A stretch of 39,635 bases of DNA from Bacteroidaceae bacterium (GTDB lineage Bacteria; Bacteroidota; Bacteroidia; Bacteroidales; Bacteroidaceae), in assembly GCA_017615125.1 (NCBI GenBank), contig JAGAAS010000014.1:1-39635 (forward strand). Direction: 5' to 3'. The notes under the pieces are model-generated. The model searched no databases. It worked only from the letters and a program-made list of their open reading frames with translations, and was not told the origin of the DNA. Below are positions 1 to 8,562 of the stretch, one piece after another; position 1 is the first letter of the stretch, and every line of letters begins with the position of its first letter. Both the position numbers and the translations under genes were made by a program.

Positions 1-170
1 AAGCAGCAAAAATGTCTTCTTCGCAATGAGGTAATCGTTGGGCAAATTGTGCGATAAGTCAGCAAGCCGATTCGCATAACAAACAATCCAAATTACCTCC
101 CTACACTCCGAAAGAATTTCTTTCTTTTTAAAAAAAGAAGGAAAAAGTTTTTTTTTCTCTTAATAAGTCT

Positions 171-178
171 TAACTTTG
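171..178 (+). promoter_or_regulatory. Bacteroidetes-type -7 box (TAACTTTG)
   Basis: The sequence matches the Bacteroidetes TAnnTTTG -7 consensus exactly and is followed by GC. A long T-run at 148-157 lies about where a TTTG -33 box would be. Transcription would start near 183-187, giving a leader of roughly 200 nt before the kinase start codon at 385. Seen: the motif. Inferred: promoter activity. Confidence 0.6.
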
Positions 179-183
179 CATTC

Positions 184-384
184 ACGAGGAACAACAGGAA
201 ATGCCCTTTCGGCCTCTTGCCGTTCCTTTAATTTTACTAAAAATTGCATAAACTCCTGAGAACTAGTGTCCTGTTGTTCCGGCGAGGAGCTAGGAATGTG
301 TGCAATCCATCAAAATGGCCTGATTAGAACCCCCTACTCCGCATGCAGTAAGTAAGCAGGAATTCACCGATAAAAATCCAAGTT
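184..384 (+). ncRNA. structured leader or small RNA candidate
   Basis: About 200 nt without a convincing reading frame separate the -7 box at 171 from the kinase gene. A 12-bp perfect inverted repeat pairs 188-199 with 269-280. The 5' arm (AGGAAC at 187-192) could instead pair with GTTCCT at 222-227, so two exclusive folds are possible. Further small hairpins are CGGC/GCCG around 210-222, AATTTT/AAAATT around 231-246, and CCAT/ATGG near 308-319. I do not recognise a known riboswitch, 4.5S, tmRNA or RNase P signature. There is no terminator before 385, so a 5' leader of the kinase gene is more likely than a free RNA, but a 6S-like RNA is not excluded. Bases 1-170 hold no supportable gene, only A/T-rich sequence with a small GAAAGAA/TTCTTTC hairpin near 110-125. 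Confidence 0.4.
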
Positions 385-1524
385 ATGACATTTCATATCT
401 TCAGCCCCTACCGCGTTTGCCCGCTAGGCGCGCACGTTGACCATCAGCATGGGTTAGTTACCGGTTTTGCTATCGACAAAGGCGTCGACCTGTGGTTCGA
501 CGTCACCGATGACGGAAGTGTAAGCCTCCACTCTCTCTCCTTCGACGGCGATGTGTCGTTCACGGTCCTCACGCCCTCGTTGGTAAAGCAAAACAACTGG
601 GGCGACTACGCTCGCGGAGCCAAATATGCGCTCCAGAAGCGCTTCCAGCTGCGCCGAGGCATCAAGGGAACCATCAAGGGCTCGTTGCCTGTCGGCGGAT
701 TGTCGTCGAGCGCCGCTGTGCTCATCGCGTATGTGATGGCCTTTGCCAAAGCTAACGACATCGCCCTGCAGCCCTTCGAGGTGATGAAGATTGCTTCCGA
801 GGCCGAGCGCGAATACATCGGGCTGAACAACGGCCTTCTCGACCAGGCCTGCATCGCTCTGGGCAAGAAAGACCACCTGCTCATGCTCGACTGCAGCAGC
901 GATGAGTACCGTCTCATCCCCCGTCATCCCGAGATGCCCGCCTTCGAGCTCGGCATATTCTTTTCCGGCCTCACCAGGAACCTTGTCAACAGCGACTACA
1001 ACCTGCGCGTGAGCGAGTGCAAGACAGCCGTCTGGAACATCCTCGCCTACGAAGAGCAGGAGCTCAAGCCCCTCGACAAGACCTTCCTTCGCGATGTGCC
1101 CCGCAGCACGTACGAGAAATACAAGGACAGAATCCCCGCCCGCTTCGCACGGCGCGCCGAGCATTTCTACAGCGAGTACCGCAGGGTGCGCGAAGGTGTA
1201 ACGGCCTGGGAGACAGGCGACCTGGAGTGGTTTGGCCGACTCAGCTTCGAGAGTTGCGAGAGCAGCATCCACAACTACGAGTGCGGCTCGCCCGAGCTTA
1301 TCGCCATCTATCAGGCTATGCGCGCCACGCCGGGAATCTACGGGGGGCGCTTCTCGGGCGCTGGCTTCAAGGGCGCATGCATTGCCCTCGTCGACCCGTC
1401 GCAGGAAGAGGCCATCCGCGAGTCTGTCACCGAACGTTACCTCGCCCAGTTCCCGCAGTATAAGCGGAGCTTCGCCGTGCACTTCGTTCATAGCGACGAC
1501 GGCGCACGCTTCGTTAATGATTAG
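385..1524 (+). CDS. GHMP-family sugar kinase, galacturonokinase-like
   Basis: A cytoplasmic GHMP kinase of 379 aa with all three family motifs. Motif 1 is at residues 8-23 (PYRVCPLGAHVDHQHG), the phosphate-binding loop is GGLSSSAA at 104-111, and motif 3 is GGRFSGAG at 320-327. Asp153 in LLDQ is the likely catalytic base. The galactokinase hallmark GEHTDY is replaced by GAHVDHQ, which is what plant galacturonokinase (GalAK) carries. From memory, further blocks such as WGDYARGAKYAL, YNLRVSEC and HNYECG also match the plant enzyme much better than GalK. The expected reaction is D-galacturonate plus ATP giving galacturonate-1-phosphate, which feeds UDP-GalA synthesis. It is followed after 80 bp by a small DUF4359-like gene. 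The family is certain; substrate assignment is by similarity only, and galactokinase is the alternative. Confidence 0.85.
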   Translation: MTFHIFSPYRVCPLGAHVDHQHGLVTGFAIDKGVDLWFDVTDDGSVSLHSLSFDGDVSFTVLTPSLVKQNNWGDYARGAKYALQKRFQLRRGIKGTIKGSLPVGGLSSSAAVLIAYVMAFAKANDIALQPFEVMKIASEAEREYIGLNNGLLDQACIALGKKDHLLMLDCSSDEYRLIPRHPEMPAFELGIFFSGLTRNLVNSDYNLRVSECKTAVWNILAYEEQELKPLDKTFLRDVPRSTYEKYKDRIPARFARRAEHFYSEYRRVREGVTAWETGDLEWFGRLSFESCESSIHNYECGSPELIAIYQAMRATPGIYGGRFSGAGFKGACIALVDPSQEEAIRESVTERYLAQFPQYKRSFAVHFVHSDDGARFVND

Positions 1525-1604
1525 TAGCAGAAAGACAGGTCAATAGCACCTCTTCATTGAATGGAAATCCATCCTATTTCAAACCAGATAATCAAGAAAG
1601 CCTT

Positions 1605-1994
1605 ATGAAAAAATTCATCATCACGCTCATAATCCTAGCTGCTATTGCAGGAGTTCTCATCGCCACATGCCCCGATGCACAGAAGCATCGTGATGTTGTC
1701 AACACCCGAGTAGAACAAGCCGTAACGAACTACATGAACGACAAGAACGACGCCGGCGACAGCTGGGCGGGCATCCTCTCCTCTACCATCGGCTCATTAG
1801 TCGGAAAGCTTAACATTGCCTCCGGGCTGAAGGTTCACGACTGCGCCCTCTTCAGCTACGGCACCGTTGACACCTCCGAGAAAGAGAATCAGCTTGTTAC
1901 GCTCGGCATTCTCAATCATGTCTTCTGCTTCATCTCCGAAGACGACGTCAAGGATTTCATCGGCGAGAGCGTTGAAAAGAGCGGGCTCTTCTAG
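1605..1994 (+). CDS. DUF4359-like small anchored protein
   Basis: A 129-aa protein beginning MKKFIITLIILAAIAG, with one N-terminal hydrophobic segment (about residues 3-20) that could be an uncleaved anchor or a signal peptide. After it comes a TCPDAQKHRDVV motif followed by a soluble alpha/beta region. This arrangement (TM, then a (T/N)P-x4-H motif near residue 20-30) resembles DUF4359 proteins, whose function is unknown. I chose the ATG at 1605 over an in-frame TTG at 1557 because it gives the proper lysine-plus-hydrophobic start. It lies 80 bp after the kinase gene on the same strand and may be co-transcribed. Confidence 0.7.
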   Translation: MKKFIITLIILAAIAGVLIATCPDAQKHRDVVNTRVEQAVTNYMNDKNDAGDSWAGILSSTIGSLVGKLNIASGLKVHDCALFSYGTVDTSEKENQLVTLGILNHVFCFISEDDVKDFIGESVEKSGLF

Positions 1995-2088
1995 CCGCAG
2001 CTCAAGCATGGCTTTTTCATTCTTGACAAGAAGAAGGGATCGGTTCACACGTTCAAAGGTGTTGCTCAAATTTTCGAAAAGGAATAAA

Positions 2089-2153
2089 AAATTATGAAGA
2101 AAGAAGCCGGCGAGATGTAGAAAGAAAAAAATTTTTTCCCTTCTTCATAATTT
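2089..2153. repeat. 13-bp inverted repeat enclosing a dispersed motif
   Basis: AAATTATGAAGAA at 2089-2101 is perfectly complementary to 2141-2153, with a 39-nt loop. Two blocks inside it recur near the right end of the window in opposite orientation: 2107-2126 matches 39430-39449 (20 bp, identical) and 2132-2148 matches 39450-39466 (17 bp, identical). Their order is swapped between the sites. It may end transcription from the upstream gene, but the stem is A/T-rich and it is better described as a dispersed repeat. Confidence 0.6.
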
Positions 2154-2211
2154 CACGAGGGAAAAAGAGCCTCCTGACATATTTAAAAAGGTTTCCTTGA
2201 TAAGCCACAAT

Positions 2212-5082
2212 ATGAAACGCTTCTTCACTCTTACATCCCTGCTGGTACTCATCCTGACAGGCACCTTTGCCCAACAGCCAAGCAAGCAAAAGCCTGCCGA
2301 GACGATAGCTGCAGCGCATTACCGCAACCCTATCGTGCAGACCTGCTACACCACCGACCCGGCTCCGCTCAACGTGGGCGACTCCGTGTTGTACGTCTTC
2401 ACAGGGCACGACGAGGAGGGCGCCGACTTCTTCTGGATGCAAGAGTGGCGCGTCTACAGCACGCGCGATATGGTGAACTGGCAAGATCACGGCTCGCCTC
2501 TGGCTCTCGAGAGCTTCTCTTGGGCCGACGATCGCGCTTGGGCTGCACAAGTCATCGAGCGAAACGGGAAATTCTACTGGTATGTCTGTGCTCACTCGAA
2601 GCTCTCGGGAGGAATGGCTATCGGCGTAGCTGTTGCCGACAAGCCCGAAGGTCCCTACCGCGATGCTCTGGGGCGCCCGCTCTACGAGAACGGATCGTGG
2701 GATCATATCGACCCAACGGTGTGGATTGACAAAGAGACAGGACAGGCTTGGCTGGCTTGGGGCAATCCCCAGCTTTATGTCCTTGAACTTGAAAACGATA
2801 TGATTCACATCAAGGGTGATGTCCATCTTGTCGATATGACTGAAGAAGGATTCGGCTCACCCCTCATGCGTAAGCGCGAAGAAGGAAAGACCTATCGTGA
2901 CTCTTACGTCGAGGGTCCTTGGCTGCTGCAGCGCGAAGGACGTTGGCTGCTGCTCTACGCTGCTGGAGGTGTTCCCGAGCATATCAGCTACAGTTCCGCG
3001 CCCTCACCTCTCGGTCCTTGGCATTACGAAGGCGAGGTGATGCCCCTCGGAGGTACCGACTCGTTTACGAATCATTGCGGCGTAGTTGACTTCCAAGGAC
3101 ATAGCTATTTCTTTTATCACACAGGACATCTGCCTAGCGGAGGAGGATTCGGAAGGAGCGCTGCCGTCGAGGAATTTCAGTACACCCCCGAGGGAGGACT
3201 TCCTACCATCCTCCCCACTCGCTCGGGCGTAGAGCCTATTGCCACCTTCAATCCCTATCGTCGTGTCGAAGCCGAGACGATGTCCTACTCCTATGGTTTG
3301 CGTACCGCGCAGTATGTCCAGCAATCTGAACGGGGAGCCTTCTCCCCCTCACGGAATCCCATTTCCGTCTATGTCACAGATACGCACGAAGGCGATTGGC
3401 TCAGGCTCGACAATGTGGACTTTGGCGTAAACGGTGCCCGAAAATTTACCGTCCGCGCTGCATCAGGACTGCGCGGAGGACGCATCGAGCTGTATGTCGA
3501 CAGCCTTCTTGGGCGCCACTTGGGCAGCATTGAGATTGGCGCTACGGGCGGCTGGGAACAATGGCAGACATTCAGCGTTTTCTTGCCTCGCATTGCTACA
3601 GGAGTCCACGATCTTTATCTCTGCTTTCACGGGAGGAAAGGACCGAAGCTTTTCAACCTCGACTGGTGGGAGATGGATGACGACGCCGACGTGAATTTGC
3701 CTATTCTGCAGACGCATTATACAGCTGATCCTGCCCCGATGGTAGTTGGCGATACGGTTTTCCTTTATGTCAGCCACGACTCGCATGCCGACGAGATTCT
3801 GGATGCTCGCGAGCGCAGCTCCGCAGGATTCTTCATGTACGACTGGCTCCTTTACACCTCTACCGATATGGTTAACTGGACCGATCATGGTGCTGTTGCT
3901 TCGCTGCGCGATTTCCAATGGCGCTCTCGCGACAACGGCGCATGGGCCATTCAGGTTGTCGAGCGCAACGGGCATTATTACCTCTATGCTCCCCTTCACG
4001 GGCACGGTATCGGCGTTCTTGTAGCCGATTCGCCCTATGGGCCTTTCCGCGATCCTCTGGGAAAGCCTCTCGTATGGCAACAAGAACACTGGGAAGACAT
4101 AGACCCGACTGTTTTCATCGACAAGGAAGGACAGGCTTGGATGTACTGGGGCAATCCCAATACCTATTATGTACGTCTCGGGGAAGATATGATCTCCACC
4201 GAGGGCGATATCGTCAAGATCGACTATCATATTGAGCACTATCAGGAAGGTCCCTGGCTCTATGAACGCAATGGACACTGGTATCTCGCTTATGCCTCCA
4301 CCTGTTGCCCTGAAGGCTTGGGGTATGCAATGTCCGATTCGCCCACAGGTCCTTGGGAAAGCAACGGATATATCATGAGCCCGACGCCGCGCGATAGAGG
4401 AAATCATCCGGGAGTCATCGACTTCAAAGGACGGAGCTATATCTTCGGGCAGGACTACGACCTGCTCCATCATGAGACACTCGAACACTTTGAGCGCCGA
4501 AGCGTCAGCCTGGCAGAGATGCACTATAAGGCAGATGGTACTATTCAGGAGGTGCCCTATTGGCTTGACCTTCGCCTGCCGGAAGCAGTAGCAATATTGA
4601 ATCCCTACAAGCGAGTGGAGGCAGAGACGATGGCTTGGGGCTACGGGCTTCGCACGGAGAAGATAGGCATTACTGGCACACGCGAGCTTGTTGCACGTGC
4701 ACACCGAAGCCGGGATAACAGTTCCATTATTGAGCAATTTCCGACAAGCACGGGGCGTAAGAACCTCTATGTCTACGACCTTGACGAAGGCGAGTATATC
4801 CGTTTGCGGGCTGTAGACTTCGGCAAGAAATCACCCCGCACCTTCCTCCTCTCCGCTGCAACTGCTCCAGATGCTGGTGCAACCATCACGCTCCATCTTG
4901 ATGCCCCTGGCGGCCCACTCCTCGGAACTCTTTCCGTCTCTTCCACAGGAGGCGTCGACACCTATAAGGAGTTTGTCACATCACTCACCCCCAAGCTTGC
5001 TACGGGCAAGCACGACCTTTTCTTCTGCATCGAGCAAGCCACAGGAAACGTGCGACTTGACTGGTGGCAATTCAAGAAGTAG
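2212..5082 (+). CDS. secreted double GH43 glycosidase with two CBM6 modules
   Basis: A 956-aa exported protein with signal peptide MKRFFTLTSLLVLILTGTFA. It is an internal duplication, GH43 (about 30-340), CBM6 (342-490), GH43 (498-785), CBM6 (792-956). Each five-bladed propeller keeps the three GH43 acids: general base Asp49 in TTDPAP, modulator Asp167 in HIDPTVW and general acid Glu234 in VEGPW in the first; Asp506 (TADPAP), Asp631 (DIDPTVF) and Glu679 (QEGPW) in the second. Both CBM6 modules start with NPY(R/K)RVEAETM and end in LDWW. GH43 enzymes with CBM6 are usually arabinofuranosidases or xylosidases acting on arabinoxylan; the exact specificity cannot be read here. The ATG at 2212 is preferred to an in-frame TTG at 2197 because of the signal peptide. 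No SusCD genes adjoin. Confidence 0.9.
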   Translation: MKRFFTLTSLLVLILTGTFAQQPSKQKPAETIAAAHYRNPIVQTCYTTDPAPLNVGDSVLYVFTGHDEEGADFFWMQEWRVYSTRDMVNWQDHGSPLALESFSWADDRAWAAQVIERNGKFYWYVCAHSKLSGGMAIGVAVADKPEGPYRDALGRPLYENGSWDHIDPTVWIDKETGQAWLAWGNPQLYVLELENDMIHIKGDVHLVDMTEEGFGSPLMRKREEGKTYRDSYVEGPWLLQREGRWLLLYAAGGVPEHISYSSAPSPLGPWHYEGEVMPLGGTDSFTNHCGVVDFQGHSYFFYHTGHLPSGGGFGRSAAVEEFQYTPEGGLPTILPTRSGVEPIATFNPYRRVEAETMSYSYGLRTAQYVQQSERGAFSPSRNPISVYVTDTHEGDWLRLDNVDFGVNGARKFTVRAASGLRGGRIELYVDSLLGRHLGSIEIGATGGWEQWQTFSVFLPRIATGVHDLYLCFHGRKGPKLFNLDWWEMDDDADVNLPILQTHYTADPAPMVVGDTVFLYVSHDSHADEILDARERSSAGFFMYDWLLYTSTDMVNWTDHGAVASLRDFQWRSRDNGAWAIQVVERNGHYYLYAPLHGHGIGVLVADSPYGPFRDPLGKPLVWQQEHWEDIDPTVFIDKEGQAWMYWGNPNTYYVRLGEDMISTEGDIVKIDYHIEHYQEGPWLYERNGHWYLAYASTCCPEGLGYAMSDSPTGPWESNGYIMSPTPRDRGNHPGVIDFKGRSYIFGQDYDLLHHETLEHFERRSVSLAEMHYKADGTIQEVPYWLDLRLPEAVAILNPYKRVEAETMAWGYGLRTEKIGITGTRELVARAHRSRDNSSIIEQFPTSTGRKNLYVYDLDEGEYIRLRAVDFGKKSPRTFLLSAATAPDAGATITLHLDAPGGPLLGTLSVSSTGGVDTYKEFVTSLTPKLATGKHDLFFCIEQATGNVRLDWWQFKK

Positions 5083-5161
5083 TGTACCATCTCACAATAC
5101 GAATAAGTCGAAAAGAATAATTGTTAGCTATTAATTCGATCACCCTGTAAACCCTCATACC

Positions 5162-7195
5162 ATGTCGTTCACTCAAAAACTGTTCAATTGGTACTTTACC
5201 AAACGTGCCCTTCCTTACTGGTGCATATTACTGTTAGACTGTCTTATCGTAGCATTCAGCATCTGCGCGGTATATGGTTTAGCGCACGGAGGGTATGCTA
5301 TGACCTTGCATGCCAAAGGACTGTTCCTTACTATTATCGGGTATCTTGTAGTGTTCGGCATATTCTTCCGGCTGTTCCACACCTACCAAGGGGTACTGCG
5401 TTACAGTTCTTTCACCGATCTATGGCATCTGGCAATTGCGAATTTTGGCGGTGCCACAGTCATCTTCATCCTTCGTTGGCTCTTTCACATCGACCGCTGG
5501 CTTGTCACCATCCGTTATCGAGAAGTTCTCGCTGCTGTCCTCTTCGCCACACTTCTAATGTGGATGTTGCGCATCCTTATTAAGACAATCTACGACAACA
5601 GTTTCCGCGAGCGAGGCATCCAGCGTGCCTTCATCTATGGCGTCAAGCAAGGAGGTGTCAGCCTTGCCAAGAGTATCACCTCCCAAAAGCCTTCACCCTA
5701 TAACCTCTGTGGATTCGTCTCCGACGATCGCAGTACGACACAGTACTACATCCTTGGGCGTCGCGTTTATGCCAACGACGATCATCTCATCGCCACTATG
5801 AAGCGTCGCAACGTCAAGGTTCTCATTGTGTCGCCTTTGAAGAGCGATGCTTTCCGTGAGAACAACGCTATGGTCGATGCCCTCATTAACTCCGGCATTC
5901 ACATCATGATGATGCCTCCAGAGTTCGAGTGGGATGGCAAGAGTGAGCTTACTGCCAATCAGCTTATCAACGTGAATGTTGAGAGCCTCCTTCCACGCGA
6001 AAAGATTGATGTTGACATGAATGCCATCGGAGCTCTGCTCCACGATCAATCCATACTCATCACTGGCGCTGCCGGCAGCATCGGAAGCGAGATAGTCAGG
6101 CAAGTGGCGCAACTATCACCCCGGTGCCTTATTCTTATAGACCAAGCAGAGACGCCCATGCACGACATTCGCATGGAGCTTTCCAAGAGCCATCCGGCGC
6201 TTAAGGCTCACACGATTGTCACCTCCATCACAAATCAAGGACGTATGGAAGAAATCTTCCGCACGCATCGCCCCGATTATGTTTTCCATGCCGCAGCCTA
6301 CAAGCATGTCCCCATGATGGAAGACAACCCCTGCGAAGCTGTTCTGAACAACTGCTACGGCACACGTGTGCTAGCCGACCTTGCTGTGAAGTATGGAGTC
6401 AAGAAGTTCGTCATGATCTCCACCGACAAGGCTGTCAACCCCACCAATGTCATGGGCTGCAGCAAACGTATCTGCGAGATATACGTTCAGAGCCTGAACG
6501 AGAAGCTCCGCAACGAGTACTACGCCCAACTTGTTGAGGACGGCTATGGCGACACTGCAGCAAAGTTCCGTCCCATCTTTACAGACCCCACATCCACACC
6601 CGAGACCATCCGCACGGCTCTCGACACACTCCGCGCCCTCCGACCCTTCCCCACCCAGTTCATCACCACCCGTTTCGGCAACGTTCTCGGCTCCAACGGA
6701 AGCGTCATTCCCCTATTCCGCCAGCAGATTGCCTCTGGTGGCCCCATCACCGTCACCCATCCCGACATTGTCCGCTACTTCATGCTCATCCCCGAAGCCT
6801 GCAAGCTCGTTCTCGAGGCCGGCACAATGGGACGAGGCGGAGAGATTTTCGTCTTCGACATGGGCCAGCCCGTCCGCATCGCCGATCTGGCCAGGCGCAT
6901 GATTAACCTTAGCGGACGTCCGGAAATTGAGATTCAGTTCACTGGTCTTCGTGATGGTGAGAAGCTCTACGAGGAAGTCCTCTCCGACGCGGAGCACACT
7001 CGGCCTACTGTGAATCCTAAAATCCGTATTGCCGCAGTTCGCGAATACGACTATGCCGAAGCTCTCCATAATGAGGAAGAGCTACAAGCTATCGCAGAAA
7101 CATGCGACGACATGGCTACCGTCCGCAAGATGAAGCAGATTGTTCCCGAATACAAATCCCAACAGTCCAAGTACGAGGTGTTAGATAAAAGTTAG
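5162..7195 (+). CDS. membrane nucleotide-sugar 4,6-dehydratase (CapD/WbpM/PglF type)
   Basis: A 677-aa inner-membrane protein. About four transmembrane segments (residues 15-145) precede a nucleotide-binding domain and a C-terminal extended SDR domain. The NAD-binding motif is TGAAGSIGSE from about residue 301. The catalytic set is Ser420, Met431 and Lys435 in STDKAVNPTNVMGCSKR, that is, the Ser-Met-Lys arrangement of the WbpM/PglF family instead of Ser-Tyr-Lys. Such enzymes convert UDP-GlcNAc (or similar) to the 4-keto-6-deoxy sugar that starts bacillosamine, QuiNAc or FucNAc synthesis for capsule, O-antigen or protein glycans. Length fits the full-size family. No glycosyltransferase genes adjoin, so it may serve a distant polysaccharide locus. 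Confidence 0.93.
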   Translation: MSFTQKLFNWYFTKRALPYWCILLLDCLIVAFSICAVYGLAHGGYAMTLHAKGLFLTIIGYLVVFGIFFRLFHTYQGVLRYSSFTDLWHLAIANFGGATVIFILRWLFHIDRWLVTIRYREVLAAVLFATLLMWMLRILIKTIYDNSFRERGIQRAFIYGVKQGGVSLAKSITSQKPSPYNLCGFVSDDRSTTQYYILGRRVYANDDHLIATMKRRNVKVLIVSPLKSDAFRENNAMVDALINSGIHIMMMPPEFEWDGKSELTANQLINVNVESLLPREKIDVDMNAIGALLHDQSILITGAAGSIGSEIVRQVAQLSPRCLILIDQAETPMHDIRMELSKSHPALKAHTIVTSITNQGRMEEIFRTHRPDYVFHAAAYKHVPMMEDNPCEAVLNNCYGTRVLADLAVKYGVKKFVMISTDKAVNPTNVMGCSKRICEIYVQSLNEKLRNEYYAQLVEDGYGDTAAKFRPIFTDPTSTPETIRTALDTLRALRPFPTQFITTRFGNVLGSNGSVIPLFRQQIASGGPITVTHPDIVRYFMLIPEACKLVLEAGTMGRGGEIFVFDMGQPVRIADLARRMINLSGRPEIEIQFTGLRDGEKLYEEVLSDAEHTRPTVNPKIRIAAVREYDYAEALHNEEELQAIAETCDDMATVRKMKQIVPEYKSQQSKYEVLDKS

Positions 7196-7255
7196 CAATC
7201 AGCTTTATCTATTTAGCACAGACAATGCAACAAATAGTTTGGTGAAAGAAAAGAT

Positions 7256-7570
7256 ATGGACCAGACAACACTTCTTACAAGAGTCATCTCGATGGAATAC
7301 CATTATGACGAAGTTTCGCGAGTGATGAACGCGTTGGAGAAGGCCGTCGGCGAGTACGAGGGTATCCGTAGCGAGATAGAGATATTGAAGGAGTATGTGG
7401 ATTCCGGGCTTTGGATAAAGGATTTTGAGGCAGATGAAGCTGGAGCCATCCCAGCTGCCATTAAGCGTGGTGTCTTGTCGGAAGACGGACTGTATGACCT
7501 GCTACAGGACATGAACAGAATCATTGAACATACAAGGGAGGTATTCAACGAAAAAAGCTCCGAGAAGTAA
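7256..7570 (+). CDS. DUF4298 domain protein
   Basis: A 104-aa soluble, acidic, mostly helical protein. The segment SGLWIKDFEADEAG (about residues 60-75) followed by KRGVLSEDGLYDLL is the signature of DUF4298, a family of unknown function. There is no signal peptide. It lies 60 bp after the dehydratase gene and 83 bp before a GNAT-YoaP gene, probably in one transcript. Confidence 0.85.
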   Translation: MDQTTLLTRVISMEYHYDEVSRVMNALEKAVGEYEGIRSEIEILKEYVDSGLWIKDFEADEAGAIPAAIKRGVLSEDGLYDLLQDMNRIIEHTREVFNEKSSEK

Positions 7571-7653
7571 TCTCCCTGATACCCATTCACGAAGGTCCGG
7601 ATTCAACAATTCTCATGAATACCTACACTTTATAGATCTAAGATTTCCAAAAG

Positions 7654-8400
7654 ATGGAATACATCAGAGTTACAAAAGACAATCTTGACAGCGAGCACAT
7701 TTGCTGTGCGATTTCCAACAACAACGACGTTCAGGTCTCTTCAAAAAAAGCATGGATGAGCCAGCGGTTTGACGACGGGCTTGTCTTTCTGAAGAGTACC
7801 GAGCGAGGGAAATGCTTTATTGAATATATCCCATCAGAGAATGCATGGAACCCGCTGATTGCTGACGGATACATGTACATCGACTGCCTATGGGTTTCAG
7901 GCTCGTTCAAAGGGCACGGCTACTCTAACGACCTTCTGGACGAATGCATCCTTGACAGCAAAAGGAAAAAGAAAAAGGGGCTCTGCATCTTGTCTTCCGC
8001 CAAGAAAAAGCCGTTCCTCGCCGACCCCACATACCTGAGACATAAAGGCTTCTGTGTTTGCGACGAAGCAGACAACGGCATCCAACTCTGGTACCTACCC
8101 TTCGAGAAGAACACAGAGAAGCCCATCTTCAAAGATTGCGCGAAGCACCCGCACATAGACGAAACAGGGTACGTGCTCTACTACACCAGCCAATGCCCGT
8201 TTAACGCAAAGTACGTGCCCATCCTCCAAGAGGTAGCCAAGGAACAAAACGTCCCATTCAAGGCTATTCATCTACAGGATAAGGAGGAAGCGCAAAACGC
8301 ACCGACACCCATCACTACATACGCATTGTTCTTTGACGGCAAGTACTTGACCAACGAGCAGATGAACGATAAGCGGTTCCTGAAGCTGTTGGCAAAGTAA
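7654..8400 (+). CDS. GNAT N-acetyltransferase with YoaP domain
   Basis: A 248-aa cytoplasmic protein with two parts. Residues 1-150 resemble a GNAT fold: a beta-strand with IDCLWVSGSFKGHGYSNDLLDECI carries the acetyl-CoA-binding G-H-G-Y turn. Residues 175-245 match the YoaP C-terminal domain, including a CPF motif (TSQCPFNAKYVPIL) and a thioredoxin-like end. The substrate of YoaP-type acetyltransferases is unknown to me. The gene ends 51 bp before a strong terminator hairpin. Confidence 0.8.
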   Translation: MEYIRVTKDNLDSEHICCAISNNNDVQVSSKKAWMSQRFDDGLVFLKSTERGKCFIEYIPSENAWNPLIADGYMYIDCLWVSGSFKGHGYSNDLLDECILDSKRKKKKGLCILSSAKKKPFLADPTYLRHKGFCVCDEADNGIQLWYLPFEKNTEKPIFKDCAKHPHIDETGYVLYYTSQCPFNAKYVPILQEVAKEQNVPFKAIHLQDKEEAQNAPTPITTYALFFDGKYLTNEQMNDKRFLKLLAK

Positions 8401-8450
8401 AAAACAGCCTCTCTCCCACTCCATCAGAAACCCAGTACGAAATGAATAGA

Positions 8451-8490
8451 AGAGCGTTCGGAAAAACTCCGAACGCTCTTTCTCTTTCTT
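8451..8490. terminator. intrinsic terminator between convergent genes
   Basis: A 12-bp perfect stem AGAGCGTTCGGA (8451-8462) with TCCGAACGCTCT (8468-8479), 5-nt loop, followed by a T-rich tail. It sits between the GNAT-YoaP gene (+) and the lipoprotein gene (-), and probably serves the plus-strand transcript, since the T-rich tail follows on that side. Confidence 0.85.
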
Positions 8491-8562
8491 ACACCACGTC
8501 TGCTTTACGAATAAAAGCGAGGATATAAAGACATGTTCTGTACCGCAGAGATGTCCAGAACG

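Noticed and set aside
1-77. Possible start of a minus-strand gene running off the left edge
   Set aside because: An ATG at 75-77 opens a frame to the edge, but 25 codons with no recognisable signal or motif are too little to support it.
454-1491. 345-codon open frame antisense to the galacturonokinase-like gene
   Set aside because: No recognisable domain or signal; it is the mirror of a clear GHMP kinase with strong motifs, and follows from codon bias.
3463-4737. 424-codon minus-strand frame within the GH43 gene
   Set aside because: Antisense to the second GH43/CBM6 region; no motifs or start context.
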